Source of the DNA: Cymbomonas tetramitiformis
Lineage: Eukaryota; Chlorophyta; Pyramimonadophyceae; Pyramimonadales; Pyramimonadaceae
Length of the DNA stretch: 13,714 bases
Assembly (NCBI GenBank): GCA_001247695.2
Contig: LGRX02026968.1
Coordinates: 1-13,714, forward strand
Direction of reading: 5' to 3'
Numbering within the stretch: position 1 is the stretch's first letter; each line of letters opens with the position of its first letter. The notes below the pieces were generated by a model, which was not told the origin of the DNA, searched no databases, and saw nothing but the letters and a program-made list of their open reading frames with translations. The translations under genes and the position numbers were made by a program. This document shows, piece after piece, positions 1 to 7,003 of the stretch.

Positions 1-64
1 CATATGAACCAGTCGATAACTACTCCACCCCTGTTGAAGTCGTCCCGTCAAAGTCAGCTCACAC

Positions 65-433
65 TTACCCTCCGAGTCGCCTGCGCAAAGCGCCACACCT
101 TCTGAGTGCCCCAGAGCCACATCCAACACCAGCCAATCTACGCCACTGCCTGAGGAGGATCCTGAAGTGAGTCTTGAAGGTATTCGGAATGTTGGCATGC
201 ACCTGTAGCTCCTGCTTCTGTAGGAGAAAGAACTCTGTATTGAGCGACCGGGGCTCATAGTCGTGCATTGTGCTTTTATGAATCGACAAACCACTCCAGC
301 AATCCCCATCTGCTGAGCCAAGGCCATCTCCGAACCCTGTGGCATTGTCCCTGATGGCTTGTGTTGTGAGGGTGACGTGTGCAGGCGTGTGATCCAAACA
401 TTCTCGCGAGGGCGTGGACCGGTTGGTGCCCAT
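65..433 (-). CDS. Hypothetical protein, probable single exon of a spliced gene
   Basis: An open frame runs on the minus strand from about 475, with its first ATG at 433 (preceded by ACACCC), to a TAA at 67-65. The product would be about 122 residues; I recognise no domain. The middle, around IHKSTMHDYEPRSLNTEF and FFLLQKQELQVHANIPNTF, has ordinary mixed protein composition, while the last 25 residues are Arg/Gly-rich. The stop codon lies inside a consensus splice donor, GTAAGT (68 to 63), with a CTGAC branch-like site at 57-53 and a CAG acceptor at 33-31. Splicing there would remove 38 bases and keep the frame open to the window edge (Gly-Val-Val-Ile-Asp-Trp-Phe). Such an intron would be unusually short, so the true acceptor may lie outside the window. 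The LTR element begins 120 bases upstream of the ATG. Gene identity is unknown; that it is coding at all is only moderately likely. Confidence 0.35.
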   Translation of the reverse strand: MGTNRSTPSRECLDHTPAHVTLTTQAIRDNATGFGDGLGSADGDCWSGLSIHKSTMHDYEPRSLNTEFFLLQKQELQVHANIPNTFKTHFRILLRQWRRLAGVGCGSGALRRCGALRRRLGG

Positions 434-661
434 GGGTGTGATTGCCACAATCCAGGTCGGTTCTTGTGGAGCTGATCACTTTGAGGGGCGTATGTCCAAT
501 AGTGTCTGCAACAGCAAGCGTCTAGCCTCCCTTTTATGTTCCTCCTCGACACTGTGGGAGGACTGCTCCTCACAAGGCACTGTAACTACTAACTACTGGT
601 GGGGGTCATATATGGACTGCATATAATGACCAGCTGTCTAGGTACTGCTAGCTCAGCTCTT

Positions 662-684
662 TAGACATAGGACTGCTATGTCTA
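662..684. repeat. 9 bp hairpin in the divergent part of the 3' LTR
   Basis: TAGACATAG and CTATGTCTA are separated by five bases. At the matching place in the other LTR (4964-4977) a smaller stem, CATAG and CTATG, is found although most of the surrounding sequence has changed. Confidence 0.7.
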
Positions 685-882
685 GACTTGCTGCACATTA
701 CTTGCATATAAGAATTAGGATTACATTTTTTGCCATATCGGCTGTATTTACTCTTGGGAACTCAACTGTTTCTTTGGCCTTGGCCATTACTTATTCACTC
801 AACTCCCTGAGTTAATCCTAGTCAGCATGGCCAAGTCCCATTAACCTATCAGATGCTTCTACTACAGTATCATGCAATATGA

Positions 883-907
883 GGTGTCAGTGCTTCACTA
901 TGACACC
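883..907. repeat. Conserved LTR hairpin
   Basis: GGTGTC + AGTG pairs with CACT + GACACC, with a two-base bulge. The identical structure occurs in the other LTR at 5196-5220. It sits in the U3-like part on the element's strand, so a role as a protein-binding or RNA 3'-end element is possible but not shown. Confidence 0.7.
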
Positions 908-1065
908 TTATTACACTACACTAGTACTGTGTACTCCCACTAAGGGGGGCCTCTTCCTCAACAGGGGTCTCGGGCGCTAATATCGTAAGGCGCGTATGGC
1001 ACTGCTAGCATGTATGACACTGCTGAGTCATCCGCGCATGACACAGTATGTTGTCCTAGCACAAC

Positions 1066-1078
1066 TCCCCCCCCCTTC
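1066..1078 (-). promoter_or_regulatory. Polypurine tract (plus-strand primer site)
   Basis: On the minus strand this is GAAGGGGGGGGGA, directly abutting the inner end of the 3' LTR, which is where an LTR element keeps the RNase H-resistant primer for second-strand synthesis. Confidence 0.75.
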
Positions 1079-1395
1079 ACGTGGGAAGCGTCCTCGCGAA
1101 CATATACGATACTACTTTGCTCATCGCGTCTGCTCATCTGATTAGCTTGAGGGCTTCGCTAAGATCAAATCGCTGGCGCTCTTCACAGCGGCACACTACT
1201 CATATCAAGGCAGCTTTCGGTCTTCAATTTCCCGCCATCATGATGGTCATAACACTCGCATCGGCTACCAACAAAAATCTTTGCAAGTAGGGGACCTCGG
1301 TCAAGAGGTCACATATGCTCGTTGGAGAGGCGCACAAACTCACTCTCCGTCTACTGCGTGTCGTCCGCTTCAACCGTATGCCATAGGTTCACCAG
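1079..1395. other. Element interior, no gene seen
   Basis: Mixed-composition sequence between the polypurine tract and the tandem duplication. A 69-codon open frame on the plus strand (1081-1290) starts only with GTG and resembles nothing; I do not call it. Confidence 0.5.
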
Positions 1396-1845
1396 GTGCA
1401 CACGCTGCGCGCCACCCCTAGGCACCATGAGTATGGCGTGCCTGGTGGGGCAGCTGCGCGTCACGCGGCCCGAGACAGCGGCCATCTATCCGGCTGCCTC
1501 GTGGCGGTGCGCTCGGCGCGCTCGCGGTGGTCATCGTGTGCCACCCGCGGCGCGCTCTCTTTCCCCCCCAAAAGAAAAGCGGTCCACGCCTGGACGCTTT
1601 CTCATGGCGCCGTGGGGAAGGGCGCGGGCGAGCACCTCTCGTGCTCACCCTGTAGCGACACGAGCACAAGGGTGGCGTCCCTTGTCTGCGTGTGGCGAGG
1701 CGTCCCATCGCTGGGCGCCATCTCGCCCGGAGCGTCGGCCACACAGCCCTCAGCAGCGACCCTCACGTGGGTGCTGCGCTCCGCGCTCGTCGCCGGGGCA
1801 CGCGTGCGCGGTGTGACGCTCCCAGGCGCGCTCATCTCCTCTCCG
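1396..1845. repeat. 476-base tandem duplication, first copy
   Basis: This G+C-rich block is repeated at 1872-2320 with an offset of 475-476 bases and only scattered differences, the largest a short replaced patch near 1602-1618 against 2078-2094. A 26-base unrelated spacer separates the copies. Both strands have several overlapping open frames because stop codons are rare at this composition, so openness alone is not evidence for coding. Confidence 0.9.
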
Positions 1846-1871
1846 AAGAGCCTCGATGGCGCCCGGTCGCC

Positions 1872-2320
1872 GTGCACACGCTGCGCGCCACCCCTAGGCA
1901 CCATGAGTATGGCGTGCCTGGTGGGGCAGCTGCGCGTCACGCGGCCCGAGACAACGGCCATCTATCCGACTGCCTCGTGGCGGTGCGCTCGGCGCGCTCG
2001 TGGTGGTCATCGTGTGCCACCCGCGGCGCGCTCTCTTCCCCCCCCCAAAGAAAAGCGGTCCACGCCTGGACGCTTTCTTTCGGATCCAAGGGAAGGGCGC
2101 GGGCGAGCACCTCTCGTGCTCACCCTGTAGCGACACGAGCACAAGGGCGGCGTCCCTTGTCTGCGTGTGGCGAAGCGTCCCATCGCTGGGCGCCATCTCG
2201 CCTGGAGCGTCGGCCACACAGGCCTCAGCAGCGACCCTCACGTGGGTGCTGCGCTCCGCGCTCGTCGCCGGGGCACGCGTGTGCGGTGTGACGCTCCCAG
2301 GCGCGCTCATCTCCTCTCCG
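1872..2320. repeat. 476-base tandem duplication, second copy
   Basis: Second copy of the block at 1396-1845. It includes the same run of C (near 2038-2047) that varies in length between copies, as expected for slippage. The high similarity makes it a later event than the divergence of the LTR leader regions. Confidence 0.9.
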
Positions 2321-3385
2321 CGCGCACTCTGTGGGCGGCGCCTTCGCTGTGCCGGTGTGTGGCATTCGCGCGTGCTCTCTGCTGGGTGGCAGCCGCGCAC
2401 ATTCTCCGGACGGCGTCTTAGTCATGCTCCGCTCTGCACTGTATGCTGATGACGCTGGAAGCTGTACGCTACACGCCAGTTGCGGCTCGTCGAGTGCCGC
2501 CTGTTCCGAACCCTGCGCTGGTGGGACTGGCAGCGACGCGCTACGCACCAATCGCTGCCCATCGCGCTTTGGTGGCTCCGGGGGGCACCAACTACCGCCC
2601 GCATAGAGGAGGTCCTCGTAAGTCCAAGTCATGCCCCACGCTGCCCGCTCCACACCATGCATTGGTGGGGCAAGCAGCAGGGCGTCATGCGCCGGTCGCT
2701 GGGCATCGTGCTTCTGCGGCTCTGGGGGGCACCAACTACCGTCTGCATACAGGAGGTCCTGATAGGTCCATGCTATGTCGTGGTCGGCCTTGGGTGCCGG
2801 CGCGTCTTTGCAGAGCGTCGAGGCTTGCAAATCCACGCGGAGCGCTGGGCACCGCGTGCTGAGCGTGAGGGGCATGGCCACGCGTGGGATGCGTGCTGCT
2901 AACTGTGCGTTATGCGATAAGTGCTCTCGTTGTCGGTGTCGCGAGCTATCTGCCGCCGGCCCACTCGACGCAAGCTCTGCACCGCGCGCTAGCCGTACCC
3001 GCTGTCGTGAGCCATGCTTGGGATGCCGCAAGCCGCGTGCCGCCTCCGGCCCTGCTTCCCACTGTGTTGTTGGAGATCGCGAGCTGACTCCCAGTGCTTG
3101 GCCTTGGCAATAGTAGTGCCGCGCCGCCGCTGGTGGCGCACTGTGATGCGCCGCCGCTGGAAGCGCCAAGTGCTGCGCCGCCGCTGGTGACGCACTATGC
3201 AGCGCCGCCGCGGACGCACCGAGCCGCACCGCCGCCTGTGGTGCACTGTGCTGCGCCTGGTGGACGTCTCGCGCGAACACAAAAGACCTATTCCTGGCAT
3301 CCAGCACTGTATCTCGCAGCTCCTCCCCCCCGCTGTCATGCCAGGATCTGGAAGCGCCATGCCGTCGGAGCTGCCAAGCGAGCAC
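2225..3385 (-). CDS. Possible low-complexity element-encoded protein, not recognised
   Basis: An open frame of 386 codons on the element's sense strand, the longest in the window. The start given is only where the frame opens with a GTG; no convincing ATG start was found. Residues from about 40 to 90 are Ala/Pro/His-rich short repeats. Residues from about 205 to 300 hold a 48-residue repeat present twice, each with DLLYA and GSWCPPEP. The remainder is Arg/Ala/Ser-rich without a recognisable fold, and it lacks a CCHC zinc knuckle. The repeat period of 144 bases is a multiple of three and its best-conserved blocks read as protein words, which favours past coding, but G+C-rich tandem DNA can give a long open frame by chance. 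If real it would be an accessory or degenerate gag-like product. Confidence 0.3.
   Translation of the reverse strand: MLAWQLRRHGASRSWHDSGGEELRDTVLDARNRSFVFARDVHQAQHSAPQAAVRLGASAAALHSASPAAAQHLALPAAAHHSAPPAAARHYYCQGQALGVSSRSPTTQWEAGPEAARGLRHPKHGSRQRVRLARGAELASSGPAADSSRHRQREHLSHNAQLAARIPRVAMPLTLSTRCPALRVDLQASTLCKDAPAPKADHDIAWTYQDLLYADGSWCPPEPQKHDAQRPAHDALLLAPPMHGVERAAWGMTWTYEDLLYAGGSWCPPEPPKRDGQRLVRSASLPVPPAQGSEQAALDEPQLACSVQLPASSAYSAERSMTKTPSGECARLPPSREHARMPHTGTAKAPPTECARRGDERAWERHTAHACPGDERGAQHPREGRC
2483..2770 (-). repeat. 144-base tandem repeat, two units (48 codons each)
   Basis: Units run 2770-2627 and 2626-2483 on the minus strand. The block GGGGGGCACCAACTACCG occurs at the same place in both on the plus strand (CACCAAC at 2586 and 2730). 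Each unit encodes W-T-Y-(Q/E)-D-L-L-Y-A-x-G-S-W-C-P-P-E-P near its start, with the rest more diverged. Confidence 0.8.
3114..3250. repeat. Degenerate GCGCCGCCGCTGGTG repeat
   Basis: Four to five degenerate copies of a unit of about 27-33 bases containing GCGCCGCCGCTGG followed by GCGCACTGTG-like sequence. On the minus strand it encodes repeated HSAPPAAA-like segments; on the plus strand it reads AAPPLVxHxxAPP. Neither reading is clearly the real one. Confidence 0.7.
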
Positions 3386-3429
3386 AAGCGAAGAGCCTCA
3401 AGCTCAAGCCGCAAGTGCAATCCCGCCAA

Positions 3430-4550
3430 CCCAGGAGCGCCAAACGTAGGTGGAGAAACACACAAATCAACCGAGGAAGATTCGCTAGCTTCCGCCGCAA
3501 GCGATAAAAGTATGAGAGAGAAGACGAGGTCCAACAGCAGATAACCAACTGCCGCCACCAAATCTCAGCAAAAGCCCTCCAGCGAACTTGAAGACGCAAG
3601 ACGAAAACAAATTGAGCAAAATTGGTCAACGGCCGGCTCACAGAAGCCAAAGCAACGCCACAACGCGATACCACCTAGGGTTAGCCATTGTTAAGAACGC
3701 TGGAGTGCTGAATTGCAACAAAATCAGGAATTCTTCGCAAAGTCGGAGCAAATTTTCAGATTCCCCGCCATAAACTTGCCTCATCCCGCATAGTCGCAAG
3801 GATAATTGAGGTCGCCCACGCCCGCAGACCACGAAACTGCAATCTCAAAGCTGCATCACGCGAGATAGCCATAAGCACGAAAGAAGAACGTCGCAAACCC
3901 ACTCAATCGCCAAGCCCATAGAGGCGAATACTACATCGAACACATTCAAAAACCAGGAACAGATTTCAAAAAGAATTAGCGGCGCATAGCTGCCAGCGAG
4001 TAAGACAAACTCGAAGTCGTCCAGTCGTCCGACGCAAATATGAAGCCAGCGCCAAGAGGTAGAATCCCAAACAATCCCAAACCATGATCCAAGTAAAAAT
4101 AAGAATTCTCGACACAATTTGTACGGCTAATTCACGAGTCGCAGGCGCAGAACGCACGTAGAATTGCCAACGCAACGACATCAAAGTTTCAAAGTAGGCA
4201 GGGCCTTGCCTCACTGGCGCTCGCTAAGCCGAAAATTAATCATTGCCAAACAGCACGTCGAGCTGGAACTCGTCCGCATTCGTAAAAGTAACGTGGGAGT
4301 TGGAAGTCGCTTCCTCTGCCTCGCGATACACACGACGAACTACCAGGTTCCATTACTGTCTTTGTGGCACACCGTGCCACAGTAGGAGGCCTCGCTCAGT
4401 AGCTCAAAATTCCAAAACCCCAGATCAACGCGCCAAAGAAGACCTCGTATCAATTGACAATTCTAAGGCAACTCGCGCTGGCCCAAGCACCATGGCGACA
4501 CACGAGCTCGAAAGCACTGCACCCTGGCAGGACGCTAGAGCACTGCAGGT
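3430..4550. other. A-rich leader half of the element, no gene seen
   Basis: Composition changes sharply near 3430: the plus strand becomes rich in A and C and poor in T, so the element's own transcript would be T- and G-rich here. Open frames of 60 to 110 codons occur on both strands but none has a recognisable motif. In an autonomous copia element this position, next to the 5' LTR, would carry gag. Confidence 0.5.
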
Positions 4551-4577
4551 GGGCGCTTTTAGGCCCTAAAAGCGCCC
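4551..4577. repeat. 27-base perfect palindrome
   Basis: GGGCGCTTTTAGG and CCTAAAAGCGCCC form 13 bp arms around a single central C. It is the longest perfect inverted repeat I found in the window. Lying about 290 bases inside the 5' LTR, it would form a very stable hairpin in element RNA (packaging or dimerisation site?), or it is a small hairpin insertion. Function unknown. Confidence 0.85.
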
Positions 4578-4825
4578 GATTTCCAGAATTCAGTATGAAC
4601 TACAATTACACAACGCGCTGAAGAAGAAACTCGCTTTTGCAAGCAAATAAAAGATAATTTATGCGGGCATCCCAAGCCAGTGAGCCGATAAAAGCCGTAA
4701 CCGAAGCCTCGTCAGGGAAGGCGTAACACACACTGGCAGATTTCAAATAACATTGAAGCCGAAGTCACGGTATAAAGTCGTCGGAAAAGTCATAATTCGA
4801 AAGTAAATTTTTTTTTTGTGGAAGC

Positions 4826-4843
4826 GGTGGTGGTGGTGGTGGT
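4826..4843. repeat. (GGT)6 microsatellite
   Basis: Six GGT units just inside the primer binding site, next to a ten-base T run (4808-4817). On the element strand this reads CACCACC.... It may be slippage only. Confidence 0.9.
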
Positions 4844-4850
4844 GCGTAGC

Positions 4851-4862
4851 ACACTGATACCA
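4851..4862 (-). promoter_or_regulatory. Primer binding site, initiator-tRNA-like
   Basis: On the minus strand TGGTATCAGTGT begins three bases after the end of the 5' LTR. The first nine bases equal the TGGTATCAG core of the initiator-Met-tRNA primer site typical of copia elements (TGGTATCAGAGC); the following bases deviate. Its placement is the main reason for assigning the element to the minus strand. Confidence 0.75.
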
Positions 4863-4865
4863 TTT

Positions 4866-5381
4866 TGTGGGAGGCAGCTGTAACCCTCCTCACATAACAG
4901 ACACTGTAACTACTTGTGATGGGACTCATATAAAGCAAGGTTCTATATTATGCCTTATAAGGTCATAGTGAGCTATGTCACTCTTAGGATCTATGTCCAG
5001 ACTTAATGCATATACTTGCATATAAGAATTAGGTTATATCTTTTGCCATATTGGCTTGTCTTTACTCTTGGGAACTCTCTGTTTCTTTGGCCTTGGCCAT
5101 TACTTATTCACTCAACTCCCTGAGTTAATCCTAGTCAGCATGGCCAAGTCTCATTAACCTATCATATGCTTCTACTACAGTATCATGCAGTATGAGGTGT
5201 CAGTGCTTCACTATGACACCTTATTACACCGTACACTAGTACTGTGTACTCCCACTAAGGGGGGTCTCTTCCTCAACAGGGGTCTCGGGCGCTAATATCG
5301 TAAGGCGCGTATGGCACTGCTAGCATGTATGACACCGCTGAGTCATCCGCGCATGACACAGTATGTTGTCCTAGCACAACA
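4866..5381 (-). repeat. 5' LTR of the copia-like element
   Basis: Starts TGTTGTGC on the minus strand and ends CCCACA. It would carry the promoter: TTATATGC near 5026-5019 is a TATA-like box. From 5015 to 5380 it is nearly identical to the 3' LTR; from 4866 to 5014 it differs strongly and has its own short palindromes, such as CCTTATAAGG at 4953-4962. Confidence 0.85.
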
Positions 5382-5444
5382 GTATACTTCGATATCCGGG
5401 TCTATCATGACCTCACTGCAGCCATGCAAATAGTTATAGAGCCT

Positions 5445-5657
5445 TAAAAGTGGCAAAAACGGCAAAAAACAGCACTTTTTAGCACTTTTAGCCACTTTCT
5501 AGTAACCCTCCAACCCCAGCCTGACAGGTTTCACCACCAAAAACCTGCCCCTAAGACACCATAGTAACCCCTAAAAACTTCCTGCAGCCTTGGCAGAGCC
5601 CCTACTGGTCAGTATTCCACGTCAAAAGTGCCCAAAAGTGCCCAAAAACCACTTTTT
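5445..5657. repeat. Cluster of AAAAGTG / CACTTTT motifs
   Basis: Five of six perfect copies are AAAAGTG at 5446, 5624 and 5634 and CACTTTT at 5473 and 5483; the sixth is CACTTTT at 5650, and an imperfect one lies at 5493. Opposed copies make stems of 8 bp (AAAGTGGC 5447-5454 with GCCACTTT 5491-5498; or TAAAAGTG 5445-5452 with CACTTTTA 5483-5490). The cluster ends 15 bases before the ATG at 5672, so it could be promoter/operator-like for that gene, or a dispersed repeat of its own. Confidence 0.75.
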
Positions 5658-5671
5658 ACCACCTCAACAAC

Positions 5672-6187
5672 ATGTCACGGCAGACCTCAGAGCCGCATCA
5701 AGCGACTACTGGGGTGGAACAACAACCTCTTCCCCTGCCATACCCCTCCTATCCACCTCCCATTTAGATCATCTTCCCACCTTCCACTCTTCCACTCTCA
5801 CAACCCTATCAGTCGCCGGATGGTATCCCCCCTCAAGCAGTATGGAACGGCGTAAGCTGGGTGTCGCTCCAGACACAAGCACCCTTTGCTGGGGGAGTGC
5901 CCCCAGTACCCTTCACCCTGGGTGCCCACCACCCAGTCGGCGCTTTCCCCACACCGTTCCAACAACAACAACAGTATTTCCAGCAGCAACAATGGCTACA
6001 GCAGCAGCAACAACAGTTGCAACAGCAGCAATTACAACAGCAGCAGCTACAACAGCAGCAGTTGCAACAGCGATAATGGTACCCGCCGCACCCACAGCAA
6101 GTACAACATCAACCACCGCTGCAACAGACCGCTGACGCCGGCACTGCCTCTCTCTCTCTAACCCTGTTGAAAGCACTCACGTTCTGA
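5672..6187 (+). pseudogene. Broken Pro/Gln-rich protein gene, first segment
   Basis: From the ATG at 5672 (context AACAACATGT) one frame reads MSRQTSEPHQATTGVEQQ, then a Pro-rich stretch, a TAG at 5765-5767, a Pro/Gly/Val-rich stretch (SPDGIPPQAVWNGVSW; APFAGGVPPVPFTLGAHH), a Gln-rich stretch of about 38 residues at 5960-6073 (CAA/CAG runs broken by Leu, Tyr, Trp), a TAA at 6074-6076, then more Pro/Gln-rich sequence to a TGA at 6185-6187. Composition is coherent across both internal stops, which is why I prefer one damaged gene over separate short frames. The first stop could instead sit at an intron end (TTTAG at 5763-5767), but no good donor is seen. Pro/Gln-rich N-termini occur in transcription regulators and in some retroelement Gag proteins; the identity is unknown. 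Confidence 0.45.
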
Positions 6188-6374
6188 CAACAGAGGCCAG
6201 ACGACGGCTCGGCTGGCGGCATCGACGTCCATTGAAGCTCGTCGTATCCTTGAACCCGAGACCCTGGATTCTGGCACGGGCAGCAGCATCGCTAGCCGTG
6301 GGGCTGGGGGCAGCCGCGCAACCCGCACTCGAGCTGACCGCAGACGCAGATCCCCTCATGGATCCGGCTGGTAG
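6183..6374 (+). pseudogene. Second coding-like segment, shifted frame
   Basis: In the +1-shifted frame the sequence reads EARRILEPETLDSGTGSS and then a Ser/Gly/Arg-rich tail ending RTRADRRRRSPHGSGW before TAG at 6372-6374. Codons look ordinary for a G+C-rich eukaryotic gene. It could be joined to the Pro/Gln-rich segment by an intron: CTAAC near 6159 and ACAACAG near 6187-6193 resemble a branch site and acceptor, but I see no strong donor upstream. A simple frameshift is equally possible. Confidence 0.35.
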
Positions 6375-6440
6375 TTCACCCAGTGCCCTCGGGTTCACAA
6401 CTCGATGGTGGTAACGCATGAGATGCGTGAGGGTACTGGA
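6366..6440. repeat. 75-base dispersed repeat, copy A
   Basis: Shares GCTGGT-GTTCA-CC, then CTCGGGTTCACAAC, ATGG-GGTA and a closing GTAC with 7168-7244. TCGGGTT and AACTCGA make a small hairpin around CAC. The second copy changes bases in the right arm. Confidence 0.7.
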
Positions 6441-6540
6441 AGTATATGAGGAGCATTGGGCTCAAGCAAGCACTTCTGGTCACCAGTTTGCTGCACTCAT
6501 ACCCACCATAATATTACTTACGGCTGTTACTGTTCAATAG
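6418..6540 (+). pseudogene. Third coding-like segment
   Basis: Forty codons with the core VLEVYEEHWAQASTSGHQF followed by a hydrophobic AALIPTIILLTAV and TAG at 6538-6540. Removing 6371-6431 (GTAGTT...GAG) would join it in phase to the preceding segment through a Trp codon, but GAG is a poor splice acceptor. The putative intron coincides with the 75-base dispersed repeat at 6366-6440. Confidence 0.3.
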
Positions 6541-6769
6541 CAGCCGCGTCAAGATAGCGTTCGCATAAGCGAGCCCTGACAGTGGTATCGCCCTCCGCTC
6601 AGGCGAAGAACGAGAACAAGTGTGTGCAACAGACTTGATATATACACGTATATAGATTTGTATACGGCGCGATAGAGTTCGCATATACATATATTTCGAA
6701 TATCTGCACATATACGAGAGCGATCATCAGCGATCGGCGGAGTGTGCAATTGTCAGGGTCATGACCGAT
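6441..6769. other. Intergenic, no gene seen
   Basis: Composition falls to A+T-rich through this stretch, with alternating TATATACACGTATATAG near 6638-6654 and palindromic fragments such as CGATCATCAGCGATCG. No credible gene or RNA apart from the end of the coding-like segment at 6540. Confidence 0.5.
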
Positions 6770-6828
6770 GACATATGTGTCATACATGTCATACGTGTCA
6801 TACCTGTCAGACATGTCATACCATGTCA
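6770..6828. repeat. GTCATAC minisatellite
   Basis: About five degenerate 9-base units GTCATACNT in tandem (GTCATACAT, GTCATACGT, GTCATACCT, GTCAGACAT, then GTCATACCAT). It runs directly into the hairpin units that follow and shares their GTCAT core. Confidence 0.85.
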
Positions 6829-7003
6829 TGTCATATATTATTATGACAGTCGGTCGTGTCATATATTATTATGACAGTCGGTCGCGTCATATATTATTAT
6901 GACAGTCGACAGTATGGTCGACCATGACTATACATGTCGAGTCGCGTCATATATTAATATGACAGTCGTCAGTACGGTCGACGATGACTGTACATGTCGC
7001 CAG
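6829..7003. repeat. Hairpin tandem repeat with 28- and 60-base units
   Basis: Units begin at 6829, 6857, 6885 and 6945. Each starts with a stem: GTCATA and TATGAC around TATTAT, or GTCATAT and ATATGAC around ATTA in the last. The first two are 28 bases long and identical. The last two are extended to 60 and 59 bases by a segment carrying GGTCGAC(C/G)ATGACT and TACATGTCG. So a short satellite has expanded into a longer higher-order form. It is not CRISPR-like: no unique spacers of constant length. Confidence 0.85.

Larger units (their letters stand above)
553..1065 (-). repeat. 3' LTR of the copia-like element
   Basis: Matches 4866-5381 along its whole length, but unevenly. Bases 701-1065 differ from the other copy by roughly 4 % (counted by eye), while 553-700 align only loosely apart from the outer TGTGGGAGG and a few islands such as CACTGTAACTACT. 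In the element's own direction the conserved part is the upstream (U3-like) half and the divergent part lies downstream of a TATA-like box (TTATATGC near 712-705), where R and U5 would be. The terminal T of TGTTG is an A here. A strong hairpin lies at 883-907 and another, with 9 bp arms, at 662-684. Confidence 0.85.
553..5381 (-). mobile_element. Non-autonomous Ty1/copia-like LTR retrotransposon (LARD-like), minus strand
   Basis: Two direct repeats of about 515 bases flank a 3.8 kb interior. Read on the minus strand each repeat ends in CCCACA; the upstream one starts TGTTGTGC, the TGTTG...CA form common in copia LTRs. The 5' LTR (4866-5381) is followed after three bases by a primer-binding-like site, and the 3' LTR (553-1065) is preceded by a run of 13 purines. 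These two signals on the expected inner sides make one element far more likely than two solo LTRs. None of the six frames of the interior shows a zinc knuckle, protease, integrase HHCC or DDE, or a reverse transcriptase YxDD box, so it could move only with enzymes supplied by a relative. No 5-base target duplication is visible (GACAC on the left, GTATA on the right). Confidence 0.8.

Noticed and set aside
1322..2449. Several long overlapping open frames on both strands
   Set aside because: They arise from low stop-codon frequency in G+C-rich tandem DNA; none has a motif or consistent codon pattern.
2989..3561. Minus-strand 190-codon frame with a hydrophobic, signal-peptide-like start
   Set aside because: It overlaps the longer frame in the repeat-rich G+C block, turns into Arg/His-rich repeat reading, and has no family resemblance.
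553..5381. Two independent solo LTRs
   Set aside because: A primer binding site and a polypurine tract lie on the correct inner sides for a single minus-strand element.
6385..6402. GGGTTCACAAC as a tRNA T-arm or SINE B box
   Set aside because: It deviates from the B box consensus and no A box or cloverleaf is found in either copy; kept only as a dispersed repeat.
6829..7003. 28-base palindromic repeats as a CRISPR array
   Set aside because: The sequence between the stems is itself repeated, not unique; it is a satellite.
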